In this document: one piece after another, positions 23,170-36,017 of the stretch
Layout: each line of letters starts with the position of its first letter
Position numbering within the stretch: the first letter of the stretch is position 1
Position numbers and translations under genes: made by a program
Assembly: GCA_030142905.1 (NCBI GenBank)
Contig: JASJOG010000002.1
Location: 1,234,501-1,298,500, forward strand
DNA: 64,000 nucleotides
From: Heliopora coerulea
Taxonomy: Eukaryota > Cnidaria > Anthozoa > Scleralcyonacea > Helioporidae
Reading direction: 5' to 3'
The notes under the pieces: generated by a model
Databases searched by the model: none
The model's input: the letters and a program-made list of their open reading frames with translations, nothing else
Told to the model about the DNA's origin: nothing

Positions 23170-23770
23170 CAGTGGCGTAGTTACACCCGGGCCTGAACCC
23201 GGGTGAAACCTGCTTGTGCCCGGGTGAAATATTGCTGACAAATCTAGCTCACATTTGGCAAAGTATAGAGTATAGTCACTACAAAGATTAAATATAATTA
23301 TTCTGTTTACCTAAAATAAAGTATTAGTTTAATTTCCGCACAAATGTTAAATATTTCGTAAAAATATATCCTTGCAAGATGAAGTAAATGTACAATGTTT
23401 TTGACTGTCACCGCTAAGGCATGTGTCAGTGGGCGCAGATTTGTAAAATGTTCAAGTGTAAATATGGTGGCAAAGCAACTGTCGTTGTTCGATTGTTGTG
23501 AAATAAATCCGAATAAATAGAGAAGGACAGAAAGTGGTAACATCGAGGCCAAGCCAAGCGACCTAAGGGTGATACAGAGAAGCCAGAAGAAACACAATAC
23601 TAGTGGCAGTTTGCACAGAATTGTTATTGGACTCAAGTACTGCAAAATATCTGGAGGGGCGTGCTGCATGCCTTTAGCTAGCAGTGTAATAACTAAAAAA
23701 CTACCAAGAAATGTTGACAACTGTGCCCATGTTGTGCCCACGTAACATTTGCTTTCTGGTTACGCCACTG
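23170..23770. mobile_element. Non-autonomous hAT element (601 bp) with perfect 8-bp target duplication
   Basis: Both ends begin CAGTGGCGTA when read inward (10/10 match). They are flanked by an exact 8-bp duplication CATGAAAT (23162-23169 and 23771-23778). Eight-bp duplications with CA-starting ends are diagnostic for hAT. The left subterminus has CCCGGG-rich tandem blocks (ACCCGGGYY). A 144-codon hydrophobic minus-strand frame (23307-23741) spans most of the interior; no transposase is present. Confidence 0.88.
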
Positions 23771-23778
23771 CATGAAAT

Positions 23779-25131
23779 TTGGTCTCGCATGTTTGGAAAC
23801 AGGCCGAAAATTGTCAACCATGCGCACGAAATGAGGTTGTTTAAAAAAAGCTCAAGATTGTCCACCCAGCATCTCAATGAGCTACGTATTTATTGACTGT
23901 GTGATTACGTATTGATTGACTACGTATTGATTGACTGTGAAGTGTCGTGATATTTTTTTTTCAGGAAATGGTGTGTTCTCTGTGGGTACCTACGTCAACA
24001 GTTACAAATTCATTGTTATTGATGCGAACTGAAGCGTCGCATCGCTATCGTTCATTGGAGACAATCAATCATTGACTTGACCTGAGGTTTAACGACCGCA
24101 ACGATCGGTATCGAGTATGCATAGGTATATACATGTATACATTTTATTAACCACTTCTACCAGGAATGCATTTGGCCTATCTTATACAGGAAATAAGTGG
24201 TTATTGAAATATACTTGGCTAATTTAGTGGTTAGATTTACTTTCCAATCCCGTCAGTTCTACTCTCTGGCAGTTTTTTCAATAGTGACCAACAGTAAATA
24301 AAAAAAGAAAAACTTGTATTAAGTGTAACATCTCCAATAAATTGCAGTAGAGTGACAGTAAAGTACCTATAGAGGTTGATGACACCAGTTGCACAACCGT
24401 TGTTAATCCAGATTTCTCGTGTCATGAAAACTTTCCTTCAATTCAGTCCAACTCAATTAGTATTAGTTTGTCTGATACAATACATAAAAGACTTTAAGAT
24501 TCAATATAAGAGACGAGAAAAAAGAAAACTGTGCACGACATTTGAATGTAAAGTAGACGTAAATTAAGACTATATTATAAATTGTGATAAACAATTACGA
24601 TTTTCGTGTCTTGACGTTAACTTTTTAAGCGCCTCGTGAAGTCTTTCAATGTTACCGACCATGCACTGACAGAGATCCGACAGGTTCCACAGGGAGTCGT
24701 TTGGGAAGCAGTATGTATTAACTGCATTAACCCGTCGTTCATACCCCTGTAAACTTTGTCAGCCTCACTAAGGTTTAAAACTTCTTTTTTTGCTGCAAAG
24801 GGGCTTGACACCTGACTGATTGCTCATTTGGTAAATTAGAACTTGTTGCATAATCGTAATTAGACAACGCTAACCATTTAAGTTAGCAAATAAGACTGCC
24901 TTTGTTATGACGCTCATGTGTTTGAAATCTGTTGGAGAAATCTTCACGTAAATGCTAGAAGGGTTTAACCCCAGAACGTTTCCTATTCCAGCTTTCAAAG
25001 ACAATGGTGAAATATATTTATAACGCATTTTTTGCAGTGTTTAACATTGCTCAACCTATTGATCTCCAACATATTCGGAGTAAATTTTCACGTCACACTT
25101 CACTGGCGTCGAATGTAATTCAAGCGACTTA
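23779..25131. other. No supported gene
   Basis: AT-rich intergenic DNA, short frames only. Confidence 0.45.
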
Positions 25132-25250
25132 GGTCCAGTTCAAACGTCGAACTTTTCATGTGCCCAATCTAATGTTAATAAGCAAAATCCTTTGTTCAAA
25201 ATGATTTGCATTTGATTCGGCTCATGAAAAGTTTGACGTTTGAACTAGGC
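25132..25250. repeat. GGCCCAGTT-family MITE, copy 2
   Basis: About 120 bp collinear with the element at 1218-1337. It shares AACTTTTCATG, the AATCCTTTGTTCAAA-type centre (here AAAATCCTTTGTTCAAAATG), TTTGCATTTG and the CATGAAAAGTTTGACGTTTG-like right arm. Overall identity is high enough to see by eye. Confidence 0.75.
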
Positions 25251-26734
25251 TTTAAGACTTTATATACGAGATTCACCGTCGTATCAATATGCAAAGAATC
25301 TATTACATAAAGGTTCATTTACCCGTTAGAATTGTCGCATACGAGTTTAAATGTGATTTACTCTCTAGAGTCTGGATTACATATTGCTGCATTAGTGGAG
25401 GAATCATAAGTGGGAATTGGTCAGTGAGACAAAATCACATATATGACGCGACGACGAACAATCTTGTGCGACAATCATATCGTATAGATAGGCCCTAATA
25501 TTACTGAGATACGATATGGATTTAAACATCGCATTTACCCTCGGTGACACTAAATTGCGAAATATCTAAAGAGTTCTATTTCAGAATCATCCTGTTGAGA
25601 GAGAGTTCTTTGTCTGGCAAATTAGTCGCATGTTAGTCCGTGTAGAATAAGGAAATGATATGCTTAGGTAGAAGAGAGTTAACTAATGTGATCCAAATCC
25701 TTCCTATCCAGAGGTTCTCCTCGAGCGAGTAAATTAAATCGTCTGGCGAAAGTCGGAGTGAAATAAAAAAATAACTTATCCGAACAGGAAAGAGTTGAGC
25801 AAAAATGACCCTTAGGCTTTAAGAACGATTGCGACATGAAATGCGAACGTCTTGTTTCAAACAACCTATGAAGCTTGCTTATGAGAGATGAATTATGCTA
25901 GTTGAATCTCCAAGATCTGCCGAAATGATTACTTTTCAAAACATCAAGGTATACAATGATTTGCGCTGACCTGCCCTAACAACAACAGTTCTGTTGCCTG
26001 TATTTCCGAGCAAACCCACTACGAAAGCCTTCTATCCAACAAATGAATGTGGTGGACCAACAATGTTAAACTATACCAGACCAGAGATACGATAACTTTG
26101 GGTGAAGCAACTACCTGAACTATACGAAAAGAAACTTCGACGTTTCGAGCGAAGGCCCTTCGTCGGGAAGTTTAATAATTCTGAAAAGAGTACAAAGGTT
26201 GTTAAAATCGAGTGAGTTGTCCAAAACGTTTCATGACCAAAGAAAGACCATTGATCCAATTAAAATCGCTAACTATTCAAGTGGACAGAAGGTCACGCTT
26301 GTGAGCCTGAAGGTGGGCCAAGACTTTTCATCAAATACTTGAAAAATTAGCCAGGAAATGGAATTGACCTTCCTCATTTACTGATCGTTAGTTACCAAAC
26401 AGTTGCATGGGGTTCTTAAGCTTACATCAAAGTTTGACGTTCCTTTCCTTTGTTAAATTTTTACCTTCTGGGACAAAAGTTGAACGGAAGCAACTCTTGT
26501 CAAATTTTTATTTAAATACTATCGCGAACTCTTTTATTAGATTATTACTAAGCAGAGGTTAAAGCCCAAGATGCTAGTAAACTAATTTTTAATTCATTAT
26601 TCCTTAATATATGATATGTGTTTGTATGTCGTTAGGATGGTTGGTAGGTAAATGGGTACGAAGACATGTATTGTACCTAGGTATGTACATATGTACATAT
26701 GTATGCTGGAAGTAAGAGCCGTGGGTTTGAATGA
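25251..26734. other. No supported gene; one GAAACGTC-tail motif
   Basis: Mostly non-coding. At about 26135-26170 the minus strand reads CGACGAAGGGCCTTCGCTCG followed by AAACGTC, the same terminal hairpin motif found at 14342 and elsewhere. It is probably a solo terminal fragment of a Penelope-like element. Confidence 0.5.
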
Positions 26735-26840
26735 ATGAATGAATCAACTTTATTTACCGAGGGTAACACGTGACAGTTATAAACTGAAAAACTTGTGGCC
26801 CTCTTGTGGCCCTCTTGTGGCCCTCTTGTGGCCCCGTTTG
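26735..26840 (-). mobile_element. LINE 3' UTR remnant, same family as 1660-2066
   Basis: On the plus strand a GAATGAATGAATGAAT tail leads into CAACTTTATTTACCGAGGG, then ACACGTGACAG, then CTTGTGGCCCTC. This matches the order at 1667-1726. The GTGGCCCTCTT block is expanded to four tandem copies. Only the 3' UTR is present. Confidence 0.7.
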
Positions 26841-28740
26841 AGTCTCCATGTGCCTATGTAAGTGTGTATGTATGTATGTATGTGTGGTTGTATAATAAAG
26901 AAGTATATATAAATGAACATGAACTCCGTTAAAACCAAAATAATAGTTTGTTTTCTGAAACCCAAATATAAACGATCGAAAAAGTATGCTTTGGAAAATC
27001 TTCTTCATCAAAATACTGCAAGCCTAAAATGTACTCGAAATCTCTCTATTCAAACCCTTAAATAGGTATCTAGTTTTTTTCCTTTTTACCTCAATCTTTC
27101 GCTGCTGATCTGTCTTAAAACCTCAGGCAAATTCCTTCCCGTACACAACTCGCTCTTGATAAGTTTTTCATACTTTCATTTCGACGATTCTCTGAAATGA
27201 ACTATTAAGAATCTAATGATGCTTCCAGAGATGTAGGTGCTGTAACTTAGACATTTGTAAATGGATGGTGTCATGCAAAACACATATTTGCCGGGAGTCT
27301 ATGAAAATACATATTCTGAAAAATAGTTCAAATCAAACTAGTCAGAGCCGATATGGTATGCCTGTTTAAGGTCAGTGTTCTAAATAATGGCCATGGGATA
27401 AGAAGTTACATTTTGCGTGAGCTAGTTGACTTCTACGAGCTATGCATCATTTATTGTTTGTGGCTAATGCATTTTGTTTCATTTACATTGTCTATTGTTG
27501 GCCGTTATGCATGTTCAGTTGTATTTTAGTATAACGGCTAACATTAGATCTTATCAACAGAAGCTCTCAGTATAGAATTGTAGACCTAAAGTTCGCAATA
27601 AACACCATTTTAAAAATTGTCTGCTGAAGCTATTGCCGTGACGCAGAGGTCTATGAATCAGTTTATACTGCATGGACGATAACTTGAGTTTTTTTTCTCG
27701 ATGGTATCCTTTTTTAAAACTTTTAGACAGATGTTTTTTTTCTCTGTTTTTCTGTGACAGTTAAGGTTAGGGTTGGGGTAAGGATTGGGGTTAAGGTTTG
27801 GGCAAGGTTTTAGGTTAGGGTTGTGGTTAGAGTTGGGTTTTTGCGAAGGTTAGGTTTACGGTTACGGTTAGGATAAGGTTTCGTGATCTTGATGAATAAT
27901 GATTTTAGATGAGTGAAGATTCGAGAATTTATCGTCTGACACTTCATGATTGAGAGGTGAAAGTGGATTGGATTATATGCCGTTCCAGAAAGAACAAACT
28001 TAATGACCAGAAGTGACTCATGAATGCGTTGAAATACGAAAGACACTTTTTGTCTTAATGATTTTATAATCATTTTTGCCTTTTTGTTTCCAATTTCTTT
28101 TTATCATTTCGTTTGTGTGGTTTATACTTATGAAACCAATTTCTTTGTTTTAACTGCACAATTTGTTCAGTACCACTTTCTTTGTTCTAATTAATATTCT
28201 TTCTTTCCTTCTGTGTTGGCTCTTACTTGTTCTCCTTCCGTTCGTCCAGAATTACGAAAGAAACACAATACAGCTCCTTCTTCCGTTTGATTGATGCACA
28301 ATTAAAATATTGTTTCATCACTAAGTGTCTAGAGCCATCTAAGTTGTGAACATTAACTAACTTTTGATATGTTTCAAGTATAAGCAATGTAACCTTAATT
28401 CAGTTTGCAGCTTTATATGGTTTGTAATTTTTTTTTGTTTCAGGCATTCATATTTATTAATCGACGATATTTTGCCAGCACTGATTATTAAGCCGATACT
28501 AACCGTGCAATCTTATTTTTAGTTTGTGAAAAAAATTGGAATCTCTTTTCTAATGGACTGGATGCAGGAAAAAAACAATGTTTGTTAAGTGGAAAAAACG
28601 AAAGATTTTGTGGAAGATTACACCTAATGTTTTCTTTTTACTTGTTCATAGACATGCTAATTTTAAACACAAGTCTTCTTTTGTCTTACAACTGGCCATT
28701 CGACCACAGTCAATCCATATGCATAGTCTCGTTAAACTTT

Positions 28741-28744
<4 letters not shown>
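26841..28744. other. No supported gene
   Basis: AT-rich intergenic DNA between the LINE remnant and a microsatellite. It contains the telomere-like tract listed separately. Confidence 0.45.
27761..27880 (+). repeat. Degenerate telomere-like repeat (GGTTAGGG variants)
   Basis: About 120 bp of TTAGGG-like units (GGTTAGGGTTGGGGT, GGTTAAGG, GGTTACGG) in plus orientation, strongly diverged. Confidence 0.75.

Positions 28745-28814
<70 letters not shown>
28745..28814. repeat. Compound (AC)n(AT)n microsatellite
   Basis: About 15 AC units followed by about 20 AT units. The first base after the tract begins a Penelope-like coding fragment. Confidence 0.95.
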
Positions 28815-28817
<3 letters not shown>

Positions 28818-29075
28818 TTAGGAGTACCATAACGTCCTCCAGAAAGCACTTCAATAATCATAGGAGTAGTCTAATTAGATACGGGAAGGGACAGAAGGGT
28901 ATAGCAGGAGAGCATCTGTATGCGCGATTTTTTGAATTGGGACGTTCTGGATTGGATTATGTAATGGTCAAAGTTATTGATAAGACAGATGTTAATGAAC
29001 TGAAAAGGAGAGGAGGATTTTGGACATAAAAATTAGACACTTTCATTCCTAAGGGATTGAATGTTAGAGATTTTA
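28815..29075 (+). pseudogene. Penelope-like element, GIY-YIG endonuclease C-terminal fragment
   Basis: Immediately after the microsatellite one frame reads RSTITSSRKHFNNHRSSL, then GKGQKGIAGEHLYARFFELG, LDYVMVKVIDKTDV and KLDTFIPKGLNVRDFI, ending in a stop. This is the order seen in the GIY-YIG domain of many Penelope-like elements (GST, FNNHKS, HLY-HFxxxG, IDxTDVN, KLxxFxPxGLNxRDF). One internal stop (TAA after GGFWT) breaks it. The 5' boundary falls inside the YVGST motif, exactly at the microsatellite. Confidence 0.75.
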
Positions 29076-32000
29076 TTTGAATATGATTAGTACGAGTTGT
29101 ATAAATAGGGTCCACTTTCCATATCTTATAGTTTTTAATAAAGCGGCTGGACCCCAAAACGTTAAAAGCAAAAGGCCCCTTGGTAAATTTCTACCATAGC
29201 TTGTAAAACGCATCGAAAAGAAATGTTAATTCGAGGGTTCTTTCTCTTTATCCATTTTCAAAGTTAAAACCAAAATACAAACTCAAAAATCTTGATGTCA
29301 ACCATGATTCTGAAGTCTTGCGATGTTTTCTGCCGACTTTGCTTACTTTGGGCTGTAGTTTACATGGACCATAGGTTGGAAGCGTGCTTTATATTAAATC
29401 CAGTCGATATTTATATTCGCATTGATCACTTACGTCGTGCGTACAAAAGTCGTTAAACATAAGATGCCAATTCTGCGCTTACATTTAATTGTTGTTAATG
29501 TGTCTCCAACGTTATACATCAATTCTATGCATGGTTGATAACGATGAACGAATCAACTTACTCCAGCATCTTAAAAAGTCATAAACTTCATCTGCATTCA
29601 AACATTCACACTCCGCCTACAAAATGTTGTTTAGTCTGTCAGTTTACGATCCTCATGCGATGAATGTTCAGCAAAGTTTATGGGAAGCTGTCAATCGAAC
29701 AGCGGGTGTTGCCCCATTGAAATTAAAATTTCTCATTAATGTCTGCTCAACTTGATTAAGAAAGTGGTAAACAAGAAATTTTAAACCTTGTATTTCCACA
29801 AAAATTCATCTTCAACCCGTTTAACATTGCTCAATTTTAGGTGTCTTTTTACTTTTTCGCATCGTTCTCATGTTATATATTCTACATTCACAATGATCAC
29901 CATCCAAATTACGCAGATACGCATGTTGACCACAAGGGTATACAAACTCTAGAACTTTCTTTTGAAACAAAACAAAATGAGCAATTTTCTCCGATCAGGT
30001 AGATACATATTCCATGAATCTCACGTTATTTTGTTATGTTCATTTCTGTGGTGTTCAAGCTAAAGCTTAACTTCACTGAAGAAATCCTCCATACGATATA
30101 GTAATGAATTCCCAAACAAGCATTACCGAGGGAACAAAAATACATAGAAAGAGTTTAAAGGTTGTTTACAGGAGAAAATTTGAAGAGCAGAAACCAAGAT
30201 TTTGAGCAAAGATCCCTTATTGTGAGTTAGACTAAAAGTGAAATCGCCAGTAAGCGCAAGGTTTTATAGGTAAAGTAATCAAGTAAGCGAGTGAACGACA
30301 CATATAAACCTCCACTTAGTTTAACGTCATTTTACGGTTTACTCTAACGAAACGTTAGTTTCTCATGTTCACATTCTGAGCAGTCTACTGCCTTTAAACT
30401 TCTTAAAATTACCTTCGCAGCACTTTATTTTAAAAAATAAAAGCAAAATTTCACTGCTGTAAACTGCTTTAAATGGCCTTAATTCACCAACCGGCATTAT
30501 CTCAATCGATACTTTGTTAGGTCGATATGTTCATTGTGCATTTCCACAGAGCACCCTACTGTTTCTCCATAAACGAAAAGAATTTCCTTCGGAGGACGTG
30601 ACTGGAGTTTTGTACTCTTAAACTGTAGACTCTAGACAGGCGGGATAACCAATGTTTAAAGATGTTCCGTGAGTTCCTGCTGAAATTCGATCCAACTTTA
30701 ACCGTCAATCGTACATTCGAACACATATGTATACGTTTGCTGGCTAAACGAATCTACCGGTTAGAATGTTAATATGAATTAGAAAAACAATGAAAGCTCC
30801 AGCTGACAAATTTTCCTTGCTTTTTTTTTCTCCCTCTGACAGCTGATTTTACGAGGTTGTGAGCGGTTGAAAAATAAATCCGCATTTTTTTTTTTTAAAA
30901 AAATTATCTTAAACTTTTTTTTAGTGGAGTGGGATTGTTCACTTATCTTACCGGGTGTACCTTCATATCTTCAGTTGATATTCCAAGATTTTCGACTTCG
31001 TTGATCCCAATTCTTAAAAATCTACGACGATTCTCTGCATCAAACTGGACCGGCAGTTAACCTGAAGAGTTTTTAACTCAATCTGGGAGTCAATATATGT
31101 GTTTATGCTGCACAATTCTCCCCTCGACTCGATCTGTTTTTCTTGAAAAAAACTCCCTTAGTTTCAGTTTAGTCCGAAGAGAATTGTGCATAAATTTAGA
31201 ACGTTCTGGGGTGTTTTTGTGTTTATCTTATGTTAAACTCATGACTTTGTCAGGGTTTTGTTCGGCAGACGTCATAGCTATTGATTGCTAGATTAACGCT
31301 TATATTCTATTTTCCCAATTTGATACATAATTGAAAACTTGCAAGTTTTCAAATCATGACAACGAAGCACATTCACATTGATGCATATGCTATGTTCAAA
31401 CGAACAAGCAGTTGGTCTTTTTTTTTTTCAAATTTTGTTTAATTTTGTTCGTGAATAATATAGTGCCTTCTTTCTGTAGTCATAGTAAGGTCAGTCAAAG
31501 AAGTATTTGTCATGTTTGGATTGCATGGACTTGATAAATTAAGAATGATGAGGTTGATATTTCACAACTGTCTTCAACAATGCTCGAAGAAATGATAAGA
31601 TTGAGACCATATAGCACCTTCGGTGTGATCAATATACGAACACTAAAAGAACTAAAAAACGATGAATCATGATTTATTGTCTGAATAGTTGTTCGGCAAA
31701 ATCAGAGGTAGTTGTTAAATGCTTTTGAATAATAAGTGATGACAAGCGATGTCTGGTACACATATTAGACATGACAAATTACTATTCAAATTAGATCCAA
31801 TTGAGAGTCAAAATAACAGCTGCATTACGAAGGCTGACTTACTGAGGCTGGTCTCATATACAGTGATTCTTGTTATGTGTACAAAATAAGCAGTAGCATG
31901 CAGTCGCTTTATGGCTGGCTAGTTGAGGTCAGTTTGGGTTTAATAGGACATTTAGTATAGATCTTGTAGCAAGTAACATTATCAGTTGAAATCTGGTCAC

Positions 32001-33316
32001 TGGTTTCTATGAAGTCAGTAACTTTGGGCGCATGAGTTCTTGAAAACAGTTGAAACTTAATTTTTTTTCATTCATGATTTTATATAATATCATCTTGGAC
32101 ATTGAACTAGAGCATGTTTCACGGCTTAAATAACTGCTAAGGTAAGCCTTCGTCAGACGTTTTTATATAGGCTAATTTAAACAACTTTTGTACATTGCAG
32201 ATACAAAGAAAAATAACGTTATACACCAATGTTTCATGAGCATAACTTTTTTTTTAGCTGAAACGGGATTAAAATAACTTCTCGTGGACGGCTTTAACTT
32301 GATGGGTATGGTAGAACTGTCCCGTGCGTGCGAATGTATTTCATCCACCTCAAACGCCTTTACTTCAGTCGCCCAGATGTCAAACGAAGAACAAAGATGT
32401 TAGGGCGCCTAGAGTAATACTGACTTATTGCTAGTTACTGAACAATTATAGGCCAGATTAAATATTTACGACAGAGAGCAACGATACATGATATAACTTC
32501 GTGGATATAGTCATATTTATATACTTTCGTAAACTTTCAGAAAGAAACTAAAATTCCGTGACTTCTTGTACGATGAAAAGTATGGCAAGGAAGGGTGATA
32601 TACATGACTGATAATCGAGACATAATTCACATAAATCTTTTGATTCAAGATCCAAGATTCTCAATTTTGTTTTCTCCATTTTTCAACATTTATAACATTT
32701 TTCATCTATATCTCATGAGTTTTTAAGGAAAAAGATCGTTCGAGAACATCATTCAAACATAACTCAATGGCTGACTGAAAATTCTTGAAAACATAACTAG
32801 TTCAATTCTACACCGGACAAATGATGGGAACAGGGGTGCAGAACAAAAACAAAAGAACAGGAAGAAATCTATTGAACTTACCTAGGGATCGAAGATAAGT
32901 TACTTGCTCTTTCTCGTTGGCTTAGATGTGCATGTCAAATGATTTTTGGAAATATTCCCCGGCACATATAAAGCCGTAACTTTTGTTTTTAGTAATGAAG
33001 TTCTTGAGATACATTCAGCTGATAATCTCACTACACTTGTTACTTTCTCACACTCGCCGTATCATTAACGATAATAGATGTTGATACAGATAATAGTCTC
33101 TGTTCGCGGCTCCTAGGCGCTGTGTTCGAGAAGCCAGAATACACAAATCGCATTCGAAATGCAACTTCCTTGCTTCCTACACACTCATGAATTAAATCAA
33201 TTTACCTTGTCGCCGCCTTGCCCGCGTTCTAAAGTTAAACATACTTTACTACGAGCAAAAACAAAATATATATTTGTTACTCTATAGTATATGTATGACC
33301 TATCGATGTACATAAA

Positions 33317-33318
<2 letters not shown>
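29076..33318. other. No supported gene
   Basis: About 4.2 kb of AT-rich DNA with stops dense in all frames. I see no exon-like block or repeat boundary that I can defend. Confidence 0.45.

Positions 33319-33382
<64 letters not shown>
33319..33382. repeat. Compound (AC)n(AT)n microsatellite, second locus
   Basis: Same composition as the tract at 28745. The bases that follow (ACGTAAGGAGT) resemble those after the first tract (GCGTTAGGAGT). Confidence 0.95.
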
Positions 33383-33384
<2 letters not shown>

Positions 33385-35721
33385 CGTAAGGAGTCTTCCT
33401 TCATCGTAAACATCCATCTCCCACTATACAAAAGGATCGACATAGAATTGAAGTGTATTTGCTGTGTTTTGATCACTATTCTTGATTTCAGATGGGAAGT
33501 TCTGAAAGAAACGGAAAATTAAAAGATTCGGAAGACTTTCTTTACTAATTGATTTGTAGATTTTCGTTTATCCTTTGTTATTTTTGAGCTTAACATGCAC
33601 TCAGGAGCCCTTGTATTGTCTAAACTAGTGTACATTGTCTCCTCTATGAGGGGAATCGATAGTTTTGTGAATGTGAGTACTTCAAAATGAAAGAATGATT
33701 TCCTTCTTTCTAAATAGCAATATAAACCTAATTTAATACCAAAATAAGGGAATCTCCTGATGTTGAAGTTGGATTAAATTACACAGAACGTTGAAATTTT
33801 CATTGAGAGTTTGTACATTAAAAATACGCCAACTGCATCAAAAATTCGAATAACAAGCGATATATCAAATGAACTTAAAAACAGGGAAATAAAAAAGTAT
33901 CCGCTCAAGTCAAAGCTCTTCATGTTATGATGTTTCATCCTCATGAAATACTTTTAGTCGTCAGTTTCTTTTACCAGTGTTTGGTAGGCTTGCTTTTTAT
34001 AGTCAGGGTAAGTGTGATCCTCGGTCAGTTCTAAGTGAGTCTGCTACTTTAATTAGTCATTATTTTTGAACAACCCACACGTCTGCAATGTAACTTAGCA
34101 TATCATTTGAGATTCGGAAATACGTTGTCACTGACCAAAGAGATTGTTTTATCTACATTCTATGTCATGTGGGTAAGCAGTAAAAATTAAGGACGAAGAC
34201 AAAAGTTGAATTAACGAGTCGTCAAGACATCATCCGTATGAATTACGATATGATTGCCGCGTACGATTCAACATTCTGGGGTATGAAATTATCTCTTTTG
34301 AGCCCAATTCTTGGTTATTATTGGCTTGCAAATGTTGAAATACGTCTTTAAGACTTTTGTGATTCAATCTCATCCATCAGGCTAAACAATCGCATTGGAG
34401 AATTGTACTGTGTATGCTGAAGCTGTCAATCTACTTTGCTCATTAACGTAGCAAAATCAATAGACTACAACGCTTTTGCTGTATCGTTCGCATTGCCCTT
34501 TCTTCGAGTAACAGGTTAACGAATACAGACATTTACGGCTAAATTCAATTGTTGAACAAACACGCGAAAACGAAGAACAAATGAGAACAAAAAAATTCAC
34601 GTTTCATTGTTTTAGTCATGCTCATGGGTTCTTTATCATATCAAAAAACATAGGCCAGCTGTCATAACACTTCCCTTGCCATGACATCTGTATTCATGCA
34701 CGTTATCCAAGCTAATAGGTAGAAGGCGTAGGATCGTTAAGCAATATTGATGATCGTATGAACAAAAGCCCCTTTGAGGACATATTCATGTAACAGTCGC
34801 ATAGCAAATTGAAAATACTCTAGGTTGATTGGCTTTCGCTATGAAGCTATGATTGTTGTTCAGAATCACAGACCAAACGATATAATAAGGAAATGTTCCA
34901 AGTTTGGAAAAGGGAGTTGAGTATCGTTACTTTCTTTTTTCAAAACCTGATATTACTGAACGATTCAAGGTTTACCTCAGTAAGTTCTGGACAAGTTATC
35001 GATCCTCAGGCAACACTGCCGGACCCAGGGTTTGGCTACTCCAACCATGAACCTTTCAAAAGAGGCAATAGAAAGGCAGAAAAGCAATATTTTCTTTACT
35101 GATAATGATCAATTATAAATCTTATCATTTAGACACACACTATTTTCACGCCTGCGCGCGGATAGGGGGGTTATGGATAGTTATATATTTTTTGACACCA
35201 AATATGTCACCCTTTCGTGTGAAAAATGTCTGGATTCGTCATTGGAATTCTTCCTCTTGGAAAAATCTCAAGATCCATTTGTGTCAAGCAAAGACAAATT
35301 TTCAAATTAAATTTCTCTTCTATATATTAGACGAGACCTATGCTGGAAAATTTTTGGTTCCATGAGCGAAATACCAGTGTTGAGATAGCAGCAAGAATAT
35401 TTCTGAAAACTATGACGTTTTGGAGGAGAGATGTCACTCCAGGGTTGCCACTTCACTTTAAGAAATAATAAGAAAATGGACTCAAAATTTTTTGACTATG
35501 TAAACACGTTTTTAAAGAAATTTTTTTGACGAATTTTTAACTTTGAGATCACATTCCCATCTTTATAATTCAGCAGCGTCAGATTAGACAAGGTTTTTTG
35601 AAAGAGATGAAAATATCTGAATTCTCTTGAAAGACTCTTAGAATATAACCACGTATTGTCTCTAGATAAGGAGACAATTGAACCTCTCAAGGAAAGATCG
35701 ATACAATTTTAATGATCGACA
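33383..35721. other. No supported gene
   Basis: AT-rich intergenic DNA. Frames of 60-90 codons at 34893-35365 have no recognisable content. Confidence 0.45.
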
Positions 35722-35729
35722 TGCTAATG

Positions 35730-36009
35730 CAGCGGTAGATCCAATATTTAAAGAGAGAGGGGCACAAGAATTTTTATCGTACCATCGTTTCCGGTGGTGA
35801 TTTTTTTTAACTAGAATCTCTTCTATTCATCCTTTCTTTTTTTTTTCTGTTTGTTCCGATTTTATTTAAAAATGATCATTAATCTTCTCTTGTTGGTCGA
35901 CATGTTTAATGCTTGTGTTTTGTAACCAATCAAAAAGTCACATAACATCTAATCACAATAGGAGTAGGAGGGGGTGCGTCCGGTGCGCCCCCGCCTAAAT
36001 CCGCCCCTG
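35730..36009. mobile_element. Non-autonomous hAT-like MITE (280 bp)
   Basis: The right end read inward starts CAGGGGCGGATTTAGG, a typical hAT terminus; the left end starts CAGCGGTAGATCCA (9 of 14 positions match). Flanking octamers TGCTAATG (35722-35729) and TGCGAATG (36010-36017) agree at 7 of 8 positions. An old but recognisable insertion. Confidence 0.65.
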
Positions 36010-36017
36010 TGCGAATG

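Noticed and set aside
23307..23741. 144-codon frame as a host membrane protein gene
   Set aside because: It lies entirely inside a non-autonomous hAT element; kept only as a finding to check.
28578..28832. Two frames ending in His-Thr and Tyr-Ile repeats
   Set aside because: They read through the (AC)n(AT)n microsatellite; the same holds for frames at 60934-61259.
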